DNA from: Buttiauxella sp049686335
GTDB taxonomy: Bacteria > Pseudomonadota > Gammaproteobacteria > Enterobacterales > Enterobacteriaceae
Direction of reading: 5' to 3'
Assembly: GCF_049686335.1 (NCBI RefSeq)
Contig: NZ_JBAVHX010000034.1
Span: 124,001 to 188,000, forward strand
Length of the DNA stretch: 64,000 nt
Below are positions 1-8,920 of this stretch, piece after piece. How positions within the stretch are numbered: the first letter of the stretch is position 1; every line of letters starts with the position of its first letter. Position numbers and translations under genes: made by a program. The notes beneath the pieces are model-generated. The model saw nothing but the letters and a program-made list of their open reading frames with translations, had not been told where the DNA came from and ran no database searches.

Positions 1-124
1 TGCTGATACTGACGCCGTGTTCGCTACTCAGGTTGCGCACCGATGGCAGGCGTTCCCCACTGCGATACAACCCTTGTTCAATGCGTTCTGCCAGCAAAGT
101 GGCAAGATGTTGGTAGCGCGTCAT
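1..124 (-). CDS. yjiR: MocR/GntR-type PLP-dependent transcriptional regulator, N-terminal part only
   Basis: Only the first 41 codons lie in the window; the gene runs off the left edge. The minus-strand translation begins MTRYQHLATLLAERIEQ and continues with GERLPSVRNLS and HGVSIS, the first helices of a GntR winged helix-turn-helix. This start resembles my memory of E. coli YjiR, a MocR-type regulator in which the DNA-binding domain is fused to an aminotransferase-like domain. The divergent neighbour is a DUF1127 protein, as in the E. coli yjiR-yjiS pair, which supports the name. The aminotransferase domain is not visible, so an ordinary GntR regulator cannot be excluded. Confidence 0.6.
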   Translation of the reverse strand, partial: MTRYQHLATLLAERIEQGLYRSGERLPSVRNLSSEHGVSIS

Positions 125-301
125 GCTGTATCCTCTCATTTCACCATACAGACGGAAAAACCAGTACAGAATGGCGAAGAAAGTCCCATTCAGATCTTGT
201 TTTAGCGCGTCTGTATGTTAAATAAAAGTTATATTTGCGTCTGCCTGCGATCTGTATGGTGGCGCATGATTGTTCCCATCAACACGATGAGGAGCAACAC
301 C

Positions 302-475
302 ATGGGCTTTGAAGAAAACAGACCACGTCGGCCTTTTTATGGCTTCGTGATGATCTACCACTATTTCCGCCAACGCTGGTTGCAACATCAGACGGCACGC
401 GTACTAAAAGGGCTCAATAAGGAACAATTACGCGATATTGGACTGACGACGGATGATATATCACGCTGGAATTAA
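302..475 (+). CDS. yjiS: DUF1127 small basic protein (YjiS-like)
   Basis: This 57-residue protein ends with the DUF1127 signature: an arginine/glutamine-rich helix (RQRWLQHQTARVLKGL) followed by LRDIGL and a final acidic-aromatic tail. The ATG at 302 is chosen because GAGGAG lies just upstream; longer in-frame starts lack such a site. Some DUF1127 proteins in other bacteria bind RNA and affect phosphate or sRNA metabolism; the role of YjiS is not known to me. It is divergent from the yjiR-like regulator and is followed by a strong terminator, so it is a single-gene transcript probably controlled from the shared 125-301 region. Confidence 0.75.
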   Translation: MGFEENRPRRPFYGFVMIYHYFRQRWLQHQTARVLKGLNKEQLRDIGLTTDDISRWN

Positions 476-481
476 CCTTAT

Positions 482-516
482 ATAACGGCGCAATTTTCTG
501 GCGCCGTTATTTTTTT
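482..516 (+). terminator. Rho-independent terminator of yjiS
   Basis: A perfect 10-bp stem (ATAACGGCGC at 482-491 with GCGCCGTTAT at 501-510) and a 9-nt loop are followed by a run of T. It begins a few bases after the yjiS stop codon. Confidence 0.9.
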
Positions 517-567
517 GCTGATATGAATTAAACACCTGCAAATAATAAAAATCGTGGACTAAAAGCT

Positions 568-1095
568 ATGTTTCCACTCGTGACTTCCAGACTCAATTTA
601 ACGCAAATCACCGAGCAAGAATGGCCATTATTCTTGCGCTTGCAACAAGACCCCGACGTTATGCGTTATGTTTCTGATAATCGACAGGAAGCTGAGATTC
701 GCCAGATTTTTAATGCTCGCCTGGTGCGCTGGGAAATTCACAGCCGCCACTGGCTTTGCCTTGTTATGCGCGATAAACCCAACGGCGTGCCGATTGGTTT
801 CACCGGTTTTGTGCGTAGCGATGACGATATGGCGGAAGTGGGCTTTATTCTTGATCCTGCGTTTCACGGGCAAGGTTACGGGTATGAATCGCTTAATGCG
901 GTATGCAAATTTGCGTTCGAAAAGTGCAGTATGCGCAGGCTGACCGCGACTGTCACCGTCGGGAATATCGGTTCCAAAAAGACGCTGGAAAAGGTGGGTT
1001 TTAAGCAGGAAGGCGTTCTGCGAGAAAACTATTTTCTGGGAGACGTCTGGCAAGACGACTGGATTTTCGGCTTGCTGCGCAAAGAATTTAAATAA
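568..1095 (+). CDS. GNAT family N-acetyltransferase (RimJ/RimL type)
   Basis: The 175-residue product is a single acetyltransferase domain of the RimJ/RimL/Acetyltransf_3 kind. It opens with TSRLNLTQIT, the usual first strand; the acetyl-CoA pyrophosphate loop is visible as HGQGYGYES near residue 97, and the segment NIGSKKTLEKVGF corresponds to motif B, where these enzymes position the cofactor. Members acetylate ribosomal protein N-termini, polyamines or antibiotics, and the substrate cannot be read from the sequence. No convincing Shine-Dalgarno precedes the ATG. It stands between the yjiS terminator and a REP cluster, so it is probably monocistronic. I do not recognise a named E. coli orthologue. 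Confidence 0.8.
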   Translation: MFPLVTSRLNLTQITEQEWPLFLRLQQDPDVMRYVSDNRQEAEIRQIFNARLVRWEIHSRHWLCLVMRDKPNGVPIGFTGFVRSDDDMAEVGFILDPAFHGQGYGYESLNAVCKFAFEKCSMRRLTATVTVGNIGSKKTLEKVGFKQEGVLRENYFLGDVWQDDWIFGLLRKEFK

Positions 1096-1099
1096 AACA

Positions 1100-1265
1100 C
1101 GGTGGATGACGCTGACGCTTATCCACCCTACGATAACGGTGTTGTAGGTCGGATAAGCGTTAGCGTCATCCGACAATGTTCACAGTGTTGTAGGTCGGAT
1201 AAGCGCAGCGTCATCCGACAATGTTCACAGTTGTAGGTCGGATAAGCGTTAGCGTCATCCGGCAT
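1100..1265. repeat. Cluster of four REP/BIME palindromic units
   Basis: Four imperfect palindromes in alternating orientation share the cores GGTGGATGACGC, GTAGGTCGGATAAGCG and GCGTCATCCGAC (about 1102-1133, 1145-1174, 1190-1221, 1231-1262). The spacer between the last units is repeated (AATGTTCACAG). Such BIMEs lie between convergent genes, as here, and can stabilise mRNA ends or bind gyrase and IHF. Confidence 0.85.
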
Positions 1266-1280
1266 CGCCCCAGACTGTGC

Positions 1281-2039
1281 TTACAAAAACATTCCGCCTG
1301 ACACTTCAATACGCTGCGCATTCATCCAGCCACTTTCATCACTCAGTAGAACCGCAATCGCATTACCAATGTCATCAGGTTGCCCAACACGTCCCAACGC
1401 GGTTTGTGCAGCGATGGCATTGGCAACTTGTTCATTGTCACGCACAACACCGCCGCCAAAATCGGTCGCAATCGCACCCGGTGCGATGATATTGACCGAT
1501 ATCCCCCGAGCACCCAGCTCTTTGGCCTGGTATTTAGTCAGCACTTCCATCGCCCCTTTCATCGCGGCATAAGCCGCTTTCCCCGGCAGCGCAAAACGCG
1601 TCAGCCCGGTAGAAACGTTGAGGATGCGCCCGCCATTTTTAATCAGCGGCAGCAGCTGTTGGGTCAGGAAAAAAGGCCCTTTCAAATGGATGTTCATTAA
1701 ATCATCAAACTGCGCTTCTGTTGTTTTTTCGAACAGCGCATCGAGACCCGTACCCGCGTTGTTTAATAAATAATCAAACGAGTCGCGCTGCCAGACGTCA
1801 TGCAGCTGTTGTTTCACTTCGCTAGCAAACGCCGGGAAGGTTGCACTTTCGGCGACATTCAAGTGAATTGCCACTGCTTTCACGCCTGTTAGCTCGATTT
1901 CACGTACAACATCCCGCGCTTCTTGTTGCTTGCTGTTGTAGGTCAGAATGATATTCACTCCGCGAGCCGCGAGCTTCAGAGCCGCGTTTTTACCTAATCC
2001 ACGGCTGCCGCCGGTCACTAATGCGATTGTTTGGCTCAT
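1281..2039 (-). CDS. SDR-family NAD(P)-dependent oxidoreductase
   Basis: This 252-residue protein has all landmarks of a classical short-chain dehydrogenase/reductase: the cofactor loop TGGSRGLG at residues 9-16, NNAG at 93-96, the catalytic serine 143 in the LNVSTG strand, and the YAAMK motif with Tyr157 and Lys161. The C-terminal ISVNIIAPGAIATDF and RIEVSGG strands are also typical. The substrate is unknown; many such proteins are 3-oxoacyl-ACP reductase-like. It is divergent from the LysR regulator at 2159 with a 119-bp shared upstream region, the usual layout of a LysR-controlled target. The 3' end faces the REP cluster. Confidence 0.85.
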   Translation of the reverse strand: MSQTIALVTGGSRGLGKNAALKLAARGVNIILTYNSKQQEARDVVREIELTGVKAVAIHLNVAESATFPAFASEVKQQLHDVWQRDSFDYLLNNAGTGLDALFEKTTEAQFDDLMNIHLKGPFFLTQQLLPLIKNGGRILNVSTGLTRFALPGKAAYAAMKGAMEVLTKYQAKELGARGISVNIIAPGAIATDFGGGVVRDNEQVANAIAAQTALGRVGQPDDIGNAIAVLLSDESGWMNAQRIEVSGGMFL

Positions 2040-2158
2040 GTTTTACCCCTTCGATGACTGTTCGGTGATTGAGGGAAAGCTTATTAGCTGCTACAAAATC
2101 AATAAAGAGTGCCAAATGCGCATCACTGTTTCACTACCAACAACAATGCGGAAAAAAA

Positions 2159-3058
2159 GTGGATAAAATACAGGCAATGCAGCTATTCATTAGAGTGGCT
2201 GAACTGGAGAGTTTTTCTCGCGCCGCCGACACTCTGGGCCTTCCTAAAGGTAGCGTATCGCGCCAGATTCAGGCGCTAGAAGGCATGCTGGGAACAAGGT
2301 TATTGCATCGCACCACGCGGCGCGTGCAATTGACGCAAGACGGCATGGTCTATTACGAACGCTGTCGCGATCTTTTAGCCAATCTTGATGAACTCGACGG
2401 GTTATTTCTGCAAGACCCAGGCAGCGTCAGTGGGCGCTTGCGGGTCGATATGCCGGTGGGGGTAGCCAAAAATCTGGTGATCCCCAGACTCCCCGCCTTT
2501 TTACAGCAGTACCCAGGCATTGAGCTGGAGTTAAGCAGCAGCGACCGCATGGTGGATGTGGTGCGTGAAGGGTTTGACTGCGTGGTGCGTGTTGGGCAAC
2601 TCAAAGATTCAGGGCTGGTCGCACGTCCCTTAGGCAAACTGACCCTAATTAACTGCGCAAGTCCGGATTATCTGGCGCGTTTTGGCTATCCGGAAACCCT
2701 TGATGATCTGGCTTCTCACGCGGTGGTGCATTACGCGCTCAATCTCGGCAGCCGCCCGCAAGGCTTTGAAGTGTGGCTCGATAAAAATACGCGCTGGATA
2801 AAAACCGGTGGCGTTATTACCGTGAACAGCACCGAAACTTATCAGGCAGCGTGCCTGGCTGGGCTGGGGATTATTCAGGTGCCGCGCATCGGCGTGAAAG
2901 ACTTACTTAAGAGCAAAAAACTGGTGGAGATCCTGCCGCAATACCGCGCCGAACCGATGCCTGTTTCGCTGCTTTATCCGCACCGACGCAACCTCTCCCG
3001 CCGCGTTCATTTGTTTATGGAATGGCTGACCGGGCTGGTTAAAGGCTATGTAGACTGA
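2159..3058 (+). CDS. yhjC: LysR-family transcriptional regulator YhjC
   Basis: The product has an N-terminal winged helix-turn-helix (FIRVAELESFSRAADTLGLP, then GSVSRQIQALE) and a LysR substrate-binding domain, closely resembling E. coli YhjC along its length. I place the start at the GTG at 2159, giving 299 residues beginning with DKIQAMQLF, which matches the family; a longer ATG reading adds 30 unrelated residues. The Shine-Dalgarno is weak. The effector is unknown. Position suggests two possible targets: the divergent SDR gene and the downstream yhjD. A LysR protein with this substrate domain usually also represses its own promoter. Confidence 0.85.
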   Translation: MDKIQAMQLFIRVAELESFSRAADTLGLPKGSVSRQIQALEGMLGTRLLHRTTRRVQLTQDGMVYYERCRDLLANLDELDGLFLQDPGSVSGRLRVDMPVGVAKNLVIPRLPAFLQQYPGIELELSSSDRMVDVVREGFDCVVRVGQLKDSGLVARPLGKLTLINCASPDYLARFGYPETLDDLASHAVVHYALNLGSRPQGFEVWLDKNTRWIKTGGVITVNSTETYQAACLAGLGIIQVPRIGVKDLLKSKKLVEILPQYRAEPMPVSLLYPHRRNLSRRVHLFMEWLTGLVKGYVD

Positions 3059-3113
3059 CGACCAGGCTATAATTTCTTTACGAGCCAGCAAAACTAAAAG
3101 GATATCGCTGCTG

Positions 3114-4181
3114 ATGACCCCACCGGAAAACGTCGAGAAACGTCCAACCGAACCGCTTGAATATGAGCCTGTCGCCAAATTTCAGACGGAGCCGAAGCCC
3201 GAAACAGTTGAGCCTGTGAAGCCAGATGAGTCGGAGCAGTTGTTAAATATCAAAACGAGCAACGAGACGGTTAATCATACGATTGCCAGTGTCAATAAAG
3301 CCGCGCAGCGCCCAATGGTGGCGCATCTTTTACGTGCTACCGAGCGGTTTAACGACCGCCTTGGTAATCAGTTTGGTGCAGCGATTACCTATTTTTCGTT
3401 TTTATCGCTGATCCCCATCATGATGGTGGCGTTCGCCGCAGGCGGTTTTATTCTCGCCTCGCACCCGACGCTATTGCAGGATATTTTCAACAAAATCCTT
3501 GAGAACGTCAGTGACCCGACGCTTGCGGCCACACTGAAAAACACCATTAACACCGCGATTCAACAACGCACCACGGTGGGTTTAGTGGGGCTGTTGATTG
3601 CGCTTTATTCCGGCATTAACTGGATGGGGAATTTACGCGAGGCGGTACGTGCCCAGTCGCGTGACCGATGGGAGCGCAACCCGAAGGATGAAGAAAAGTT
3701 CTGGATAAAATATCTGCGTGATTTTATCTCGTTGATTGGCCTGCTGATTGCACTGATTGTGACGCTTTCCATCACTTCGGTTGCAGGTTCAGCACAGACT
3801 ATGTTGATCGGTCTGTTGCATTTAGACGGTATTGAATGGCTGAAACCTGTCTGGCATGTGGTCGGGTTAGCGATTTCTATTCTGGCTAACTATTTGCTGT
3901 TCTTCTGGATTTTCTGGCGCTTGCCGCGCCATCGCCCGCGCAAAAAAGCGCTGATTCGCGGCACGTTTATCGCCGCGATTGGCTTTGAAGTTATCAAAAT
4001 CATCATGACTTACAGCCTGCCAAAACTGGTGAGTTCGCCTTCCGGTGCGGCGTTTGGTTCGGTTTTAGGTTTGATGGCGTTTTTCTATTTCTTCGCCCGC
4101 CTGACGCTGTTTTGTGCCGCGTGGATTGCCACCGCCGAGTACAAAGATGACCCGCGTATGCCGGGTAAAACGCAGAGGTGA
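3114..4181 (+). CDS. yhjD: Inner membrane protein YhjD, YihY/BrkB family
   Basis: The 355-residue protein has a hydrophilic, proline- and glutamate-rich N-terminus of about 85 residues, then the YihY/BrkB core with about six membrane segments (for example YFSFLSLIPIMMVAFAAGGF and GLVGLLIALYSGINWMGNLREAVR). The GNLREAVRAQ motif is typical of the family. In E. coli, a substitution in YhjD lets cells live without Kdo on lipid A, so a role in moving lipid or lipopolysaccharide precursors across the inner membrane has been proposed. It follows yhjC by 55 bp and could be co-transcribed. The N-terminal tail is expected in the cytoplasm. Confidence 0.88.
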   Translation: MTPPENVEKRPTEPLEYEPVAKFQTEPKPETVEPVKPDESEQLLNIKTSNETVNHTIASVNKAAQRPMVAHLLRATERFNDRLGNQFGAAITYFSFLSLIPIMMVAFAAGGFILASHPTLLQDIFNKILENVSDPTLAATLKNTINTAIQQRTTVGLVGLLIALYSGINWMGNLREAVRAQSRDRWERNPKDEEKFWIKYLRDFISLIGLLIALIVTLSITSVAGSAQTMLIGLLHLDGIEWLKPVWHVVGLAISILANYLLFFWIFWRLPRHRPRKKALIRGTFIAAIGFEVIKIIMTYSLPKLVSSPSGAAFGSVLGLMAFFYFFARLTLFCAAWIATAEYKDDPRMPGKTQR

Positions 4182-4191
4182 TCTTCAATCC

Positions 4192-4262
4192 GTAGGTCGG
4201 ATAAGCCTGCGTCATCCGACACCTCACGGCGGATGACGCTGGCGCTTATCCGCCCTACGAGA
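4192..4262. repeat. REP/BIME pair downstream of yhjD
   Basis: Two REP units face each other: GTAGGTCGGATAAGCC...GCGTCATCCGAC and GGCGGATGACGC...GCTTATCCGCC. They directly follow yhjD. The remaining 240 bp before yhjE hold no gene. Confidence 0.85.
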
Positions 4263-4414
4263 ACTTCACTTCACAATCCATTCAGCACATAAATCTAACC
4301 TGTAACTTTTATTTAACCTGAAACCAGTTTTATCATCTAATTTTTTAAAAATGAGAAGCACGACATGGATGCTTATTTTCTGGACTAAAAATTATCCTCT
4401 TAATGCTTATTTAT

Positions 4415-4464
4415 CGCACAGCCTGCTCATCAGGCGTGCGTTGAAATGCGCCTTTTGCTGTGCG
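4415..4464 (+). other. Predicted branched RNA hairpin in the yhjE upstream region
   Basis: An 8-bp perfect inverted repeat (CGCACAGC at 4415-4422, GCTGTGCG at 4457-4464) encloses two smaller self-complementary stretches (around 4421-4435 and 4433-4452), so a three-way junction can form about 40 bases before the yhjE start. The flanks are AT-rich. Whether it lies inside the transcript depends on an unmapped start site. It could be an mRNA leader element or only a DNA palindrome. Confidence 0.4.
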
Positions 4465-4502
4465 TAATATGGCCTTTCGTTCGATATAAATAAGAAAAAA
4501 AT

Positions 4503-5828
4503 ATGCAAGCCACCATCGCAAATCCAGTCAATACCGAAACTGACGTCACGCCCGTCAACTCACGCGGAAAAGTTGTCGTTGCCTCGCTTGTCGGCACCGC
4601 CATCGAATTCTTCGATTTCTATATTTACGCTACTGCGGCCGTGATTGTTTTCCCGCATATCTTCTTCCCGCAAGGTGACCCAACGGCGGCGACACTCCAG
4701 TCGCTCGCCACGTTCGCCATTGCCTTTGTGGCACGCCCAATTGGCTCCGCACTGTTCGGCCATTTTGGTGACCGCGTCGGGCGCAAAGTAACCCTGGTGG
4801 CATCGCTGCTGACGATGGGTGTTTCAACCGTGTTGATTGGCCTGTTGCCGAGCTATGAAACTATCGGCGTATTAGCGCCAATGCTGCTGGCACTGGCTCG
4901 CTTCGGGCAGGGCCTCGGTCTGGGTGGTGAATGGGGCGGTGCTGCGTTGCTGGCGACCGAGAATGCGCCACCGCGTAAACGCGCGTTGTACGGTTCATTC
5001 CCGCAACTCGGCGCGCCAATCGGCTTCTTCTTTGCCAACGGCACCTTCCTGCTGCTTTCCTGGTTGCTGACTGACGAGCAATTTATGAGCTGGGGCTGGC
5101 GCGTACCGTTTATTCTGTCCGCAGTGCTGGTGATTATTGGCCTGTATGTGCGTGTTTCTCTGCATGAAACTCCGGTGTTCGCAAAAATCGCTAAAGCCGG
5201 CAAACAGGTTAAAGTCCCGCTCGGCACGCTGCTGACCAAACACCTGAAAGCGACTATCATCGGCACGTTTATCATGCTGGCCACCTACACACTGTTTTAC
5301 ATCATGACGGTCTATTCAATGACCTTCAGTACCGCCAAAGTACCGGTGGGTCTGGGCTTCTCCCGCAACGATGTGTTGTGGATGCTGATGATGGCGGTGA
5401 TTGGTTTTGGCGTGATGGTGCCGATTGCCGGTTATCTGGCTGATAAGTTTGGTCGCCGTAAATGCATGATTGTTATCACCAGCCTGATGATTGTGTTTGC
5501 GTTAGCCGTATTCCAGCCGCTTCTGGGTTCAGGCAACCCGACGCTGGTGATGGCGTTCCTGCTTATTGGCTTAAGCCTGATGGGTTTGACCTTCGGCCCG
5601 ATGGGCGCGTTGTTGCCAGAGTTGTTCCCAACGGAAGTGCGTTATACCGGTGCGTCGTTTTCCTACAACGTGGCGTCGATTTTGGGCGCGTCAGTTGCGC
5701 CATATATCGCAACCTGGTTGCAGGCGAATTACGGTCTGTTCTACGTTGGTTTGTATCTGGCGGCGATGTCAGCGATTACGCTGGTTGCGCTGTTGGTGTC
5801 TAAAGAGACACGTCATTTGTCGCTTTAG
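4503..5828 (+). CDS. yhjE: MFS transporter YhjE (metabolite:H+ symporter family)
   Basis: The 441-residue protein has 12 predicted membrane helices and the major facilitator signatures GHFGDRVGRK (loop 2-3) and DKFGRRK (loop 8-9). Alignment by eye to E. coli YhjE is near full length, including FFDFYIYATAAVIVFPHIFF and the GLGGEWGGA stretch typical of the ShiA/ProP metabolite:H+ symporter group. The substrate is not established; an organic acid or betaine-like compound fits the family. The gene stands alone between REP elements and has a long AT-rich upstream region with a structured repeat. Confidence 0.9.
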   Translation: MQATIANPVNTETDVTPVNSRGKVVVASLVGTAIEFFDFYIYATAAVIVFPHIFFPQGDPTAATLQSLATFAIAFVARPIGSALFGHFGDRVGRKVTLVASLLTMGVSTVLIGLLPSYETIGVLAPMLLALARFGQGLGLGGEWGGAALLATENAPPRKRALYGSFPQLGAPIGFFFANGTFLLLSWLLTDEQFMSWGWRVPFILSAVLVIIGLYVRVSLHETPVFAKIAKAGKQVKVPLGTLLTKHLKATIIGTFIMLATYTLFYIMTVYSMTFSTAKVPVGLGFSRNDVLWMLMMAVIGFGVMVPIAGYLADKFGRRKCMIVITSLMIVFALAVFQPLLGSGNPTLVMAFLLIGLSLMGLTFGPMGALLPELFPTEVRYTGASFSYNVASILGASVAPYIATWLQANYGLFYVGLYLAAMSAITLVALLVSKETRHLSL

Positions 5829-5835
5829 AACAGTG

Positions 5836-5970
5836 CAAATGGTGGATGACGCTAAACGCTTATCCACCCTACAAAGTCTGTAACCTATGTGCCCGGTTTG
5901 TACCCTGCGCTTATCCACCCTACTACGGCATTTGTAGGTCGGATAAGCGCAGCGTCATCCGACACTGTTA
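5836..5970. repeat. REP/BIME cluster between convergent yhjE and yhjG
   Basis: REP-type units occur at about 5840-5872 (GGTGGATGACGC...GCTTATCCACC), 5905-5925 (partial, GCGCTTATCCACC) and 5935-5963 (GTAGGTCGGATAAGCGC...GCGTCATCCGAC). The right edge touches the yhjG stop codon. Confidence 0.85.
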
Positions 5971-8034
5971 CTTCTTCATCTGCCCTAAAATATTCCGACA
6001 CTGATTTTGCTCCCCTTCAGAAGGTGAAATCAGCGCCAGTAACGCGGCGGCCGGTGTCACAAGGGTCGCCAGCGCTGCGGCAACCGCACCACGGGCAATC
6101 AGTGGTCCAGGTTTCACGCCAGCATCCGGGTTTTTAAACGTCCCGCGCACATAAAGTGGCGAGCGTAGCGTCAGAATACGCACCCCTTTGCTTTCCGGGT
6201 TGATGGTTAAATCGAGACGTTCGTTAGCAAAATTAGTGGTGCCGGTGACGTTAATCAGCGAGTTTTCCGTATCGAAGGCGAAAATACGTGGGGACGCTAT
6301 CCCGTCGCGTAAATCCAGATTCGCCGCCGCACAGTTAATCCGCACTTCATCATCACCAAAGATTTGCCCAACGATGTAGTTCCCCACATTTAGACCGACG
6401 ATTTCCATCAGGTTGCGGCTAATCAGCCCATCGTGCATCAGCAGCTTCAGGTTGCCATCGCTGCTTCCTAACAACTCTGCGATAGAATTCCCCCGGCCAC
6501 GCAAATCTGCATCACCGTTCAGTTCACCGAGTGTTTTCTGCATCGATTCCACTTTCGGCATCAGCTGTTTGAGCTGCAAACGCCGCGCCTGAATATCCGC
6601 CTCTCCCAGCATCGGCTTCTTATTGCCTTGCAGGTGGATATTGGCGTTGATGGTGCCGCCCGCCATACCAAATTTCAGCGGCTCAAGGCGCAAGTCGGCA
6701 TTTTTAAGGATCACATGGGTATTGAGGTTGCTAAGCGGCAGCGAGCCACTGTGTTCGATACGGCCCCCTTTAAAGCGCACGTCGGCATCCATCACATCCC
6801 ATTTATCCGTTTCGAAACGGTCGTATGGCAGAACTTTGCCACTCGGCTGGACAGTTTTCTCGCCTTTGGCTTGCTCGGCTTGTTTGCTTTTCTGCGCGTC
6901 TTTGCCGGAATCCACACCAATTAACGGCCCTAAATCCGCCAGACGCAGCTGTTTAGATTCAAGATCGCCTTCCAGCTTCGGACGCGGCTTGCCCTGAGAA
7001 AACGTCAACGAACCATGAATATCGCTCTCGCCGATACGCCCGTTAAAGTTCTGATAGCGGAAGACTGACCCTTTTTCTGTGTCGATTTTTGCCAGTAAAT
7101 GACCGTCAGTTTCAAAGGGAGGGGTATCCGGCAATAACACGCCGGTCAAATCGTAGAGATTTCCCAAAGAATCACCGGAGAATTTCAGTTGCAGATCCAC
7201 GCCGCCCATTTTCATCGGGTCATTAACGGTACCAATGAACGCCACGCGTGAATTACCTGAATGCACATCAGCCTGCACCGGGAAGGCGGTTTCACCTTCG
7301 CTGCGCAGCGCTAACATGCCGCCAATTTTGCCAGTACCTTCAATCGGTTCGCCGTTATAGCGCCCACTGACCTTCAGGCCAAAGACATAATCTCCGGCTT
7401 TTGCGGCATCTTTACCTTTCGGTTTTTTCCCTTCAACCTCGCTAAACGGCAACGGCTTGCCGAGTGGATCGACGAGGATTTCCATCTCCGCTTTGGTGAG
7501 TTTGTCGTTTATAGCGATTCGGCCTTTATCGAACAAAATGTTGTCCATTTTGAATGACCAGGCAGATGGCGGCTGGTTGGGATCTTTTGGCTGGTCGCTG
7601 GCAAAGTTAAACGTCCAGTTATTGTTTTTTTCCGACAGGCGAATGATGCGCACATCGGGCTTTTCAAGCTTGATCCACGGGATATAAACCGTTTTGGTGA
7701 GCAAAAAGAGGGGGGCCAGCGTGGCATCCACACGCGGCAGATGCACCATAGTCACTTCTGGGATGTCGGGCGGGTTGCCGAGAATAATATCTTCTGCATG
7801 AACATGTGGCCATGGCACCCAACTGCGCCAGCCGGTCTCTTCTTTGTTACGTTCCCATACCACGCCTAAATCGCCACGAATGGCGAATGGACGGTTAAGC
7901 TCTGTCGAGACTTTTTGGTTGATGGTCGGTTTGAGCCGATTCCAGTCAAACGTCGCAATCACAATGATTGCCACCACAACCAACAACAATAAACCCCCGA
8001 CGATACCGCTGGCGACTTTTCCAGTTTTAGTCAT
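5968..8034 (-). CDS. yhjG: AsmA-family protein YhjG
   Basis: The 688-residue product begins with one signal-anchor helix (VASGIVGGLLLLVVVAIIVIA, residues 7-28) followed by a long periplasmic region of the AsmA type: repeated beta strands, and a C-terminal AsmA_2 part with DGLISRNLMEIVGLNVGNYI and LDLTINPESKGVRILTLRSP. Length and sequence match E. coli YhjG. AsmA-like proteins (YhdP, TamB, YdbH) form hydrophobic grooves that move phospholipids from inner to outer membrane; YhjG belongs to the same family but its own role is less clear. A good ribosome site (AGGAGAAGG) precedes the ATG. The gene is convergent with yhjE and is not obviously in an operon. Confidence 0.9.
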   Translation of the reverse strand: MTKTGKVASGIVGGLLLLVVVAIIVIATFDWNRLKPTINQKVSTELNRPFAIRGDLGVVWERNKEETGWRSWVPWPHVHAEDIILGNPPDIPEVTMVHLPRVDATLAPLFLLTKTVYIPWIKLEKPDVRIIRLSEKNNNWTFNFASDQPKDPNQPPSAWSFKMDNILFDKGRIAINDKLTKAEMEILVDPLGKPLPFSEVEGKKPKGKDAAKAGDYVFGLKVSGRYNGEPIEGTGKIGGMLALRSEGETAFPVQADVHSGNSRVAFIGTVNDPMKMGGVDLQLKFSGDSLGNLYDLTGVLLPDTPPFETDGHLLAKIDTEKGSVFRYQNFNGRIGESDIHGSLTFSQGKPRPKLEGDLESKQLRLADLGPLIGVDSGKDAQKSKQAEQAKGEKTVQPSGKVLPYDRFETDKWDVMDADVRFKGGRIEHSGSLPLSNLNTHVILKNADLRLEPLKFGMAGGTINANIHLQGNKKPMLGEADIQARRLQLKQLMPKVESMQKTLGELNGDADLRGRGNSIAELLGSSDGNLKLLMHDGLISRNLMEIVGLNVGNYIVGQIFGDDEVRINCAAANLDLRDGIASPRIFAFDTENSLINVTGTTNFANERLDLTINPESKGVRILTLRSPLYVRGTFKNPDAGVKPGPLIARGAVAAALATLVTPAAALLALISPSEGEQNQCRNILGQMKK

Positions 8035-8099
8035 GCCTTTTACCTTCTCCTGATGTGGCTCGCATTAACTAAAGATAGTTGAGCGTAACCAATCCGGCA

Positions 8100-8876
8100 T
8101 CAGGAGAGGCGAGTCAGGACACTTTCTAACTGTTCAAACGGGAACGGACGGGAGAGAAAATAGCCTTGCGCCGCAAACGCCGGGGAGTTTTGCACATCAC
8201 GCCATTCATCTTCGGTTTCCACACCTTCGACGATGACGCCTTTGCAATAGCGATTCATCAGTTGCAGCAACATGGTGAATAAATTGCGGCCTTCTTCGCT
8301 GGTACGCAGCATGATAAACAGGTCACGCGCGACTTTGATGTAGTCGTAGTGCATCTCACTTAATGCCGAAAAGTTGGCGACGCCCGTACCGAAATCATCC
8401 AGCCACAGCGGGCCAAATTCATTCATTCCCGCAAGCGTCACCGCTTGTGGTTGGGTGATGTGTTCAACCAGTTCAAAGCGTACCCACGGCATTTTGTTGA
8501 TCAGTGCCAGTATCGGCTGATGGTTTTTCATCGCCACAAGCGTAGGGCCATCGACATTTACGGACGCTAAAATGCCATAACCGAGGAAAATGGACTCCCA
8601 ACTGTGCAGCAAGTTGAGTTGCTCTTCGATAACCATCAATCGTGTGCGGCTGGAGATAGATGCAAAGTAGCGATCGGGTGGAATACGGACTTCGGGTTCA
8701 TCCACGTGCGTGACCACCGTCAGTAGCTCTATCGCCATCAATCGACCGTCGATTTTATAGATCGGCTGGAAGGTGTACTGCCGCTGGCACTGCAACCAGA
8801 ATCGCCGTTCCTGCAAACTTTCGACACTCGCCTCAAGCGTATTCAGCCGGTGAGTGATCTGCTTAAACTTCATCAT
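8100..8876 (-). CDS. pdeH: Cyclic di-GMP phosphodiesterase PdeH
   Basis: This is a stand-alone EAL-domain protein of about 258 residues, close to E. coli PdeH (YhjH). Visible EAL landmarks are AIELL (metal glutamate), VNVDGPT (substrate Asn), FELVEH, LWLDDFGTG (the DD pair), YIKVAR (lysine) and VIVEGVE near the end. It hydrolyses c-di-GMP to pGpG in the cytoplasm; in E. coli it is the main enzyme keeping c-di-GMP low so that YcgR does not brake flagella. The start at 8876 (or the adjacent Met codon at 8873) fits AGGAC upstream and the known N-terminus; longer readings add unrelated residues. A flagellar sigma-28 promoter lies 45 bp upstream. Confidence 0.92.
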   Translation of the reverse strand: MMKFKQITHRLNTLEASVESLQERRFWLQCQRQYTFQPIYKIDGRLMAIELLTVVTHVDEPEVRIPPDRYFASISSRTRLMVIEEQLNLLHSWESIFLGYGILASVNVDGPTLVAMKNHQPILALINKMPWVRFELVEHITQPQAVTLAGMNEFGPLWLDDFGTGVANFSALSEMHYDYIKVARDLFIMLRTSEEGRNLFTMLLQLMNRYCKGVIVEGVETEDEWRDVQNSPAFAAQGYFLSRPFPFEQLESVLTRLS

Positions 8877-8920
8877 GTACGTCCTGTTTACCTTGATAAC
8901 TCGGGTGGCCCATCGACAAG

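Noticed and set aside
628..1176. Long minus-strand frame opposite the GNAT gene
   Set aside because: Shadow of the real acetyltransferase gene; the reading includes REP sequence and matches no family.
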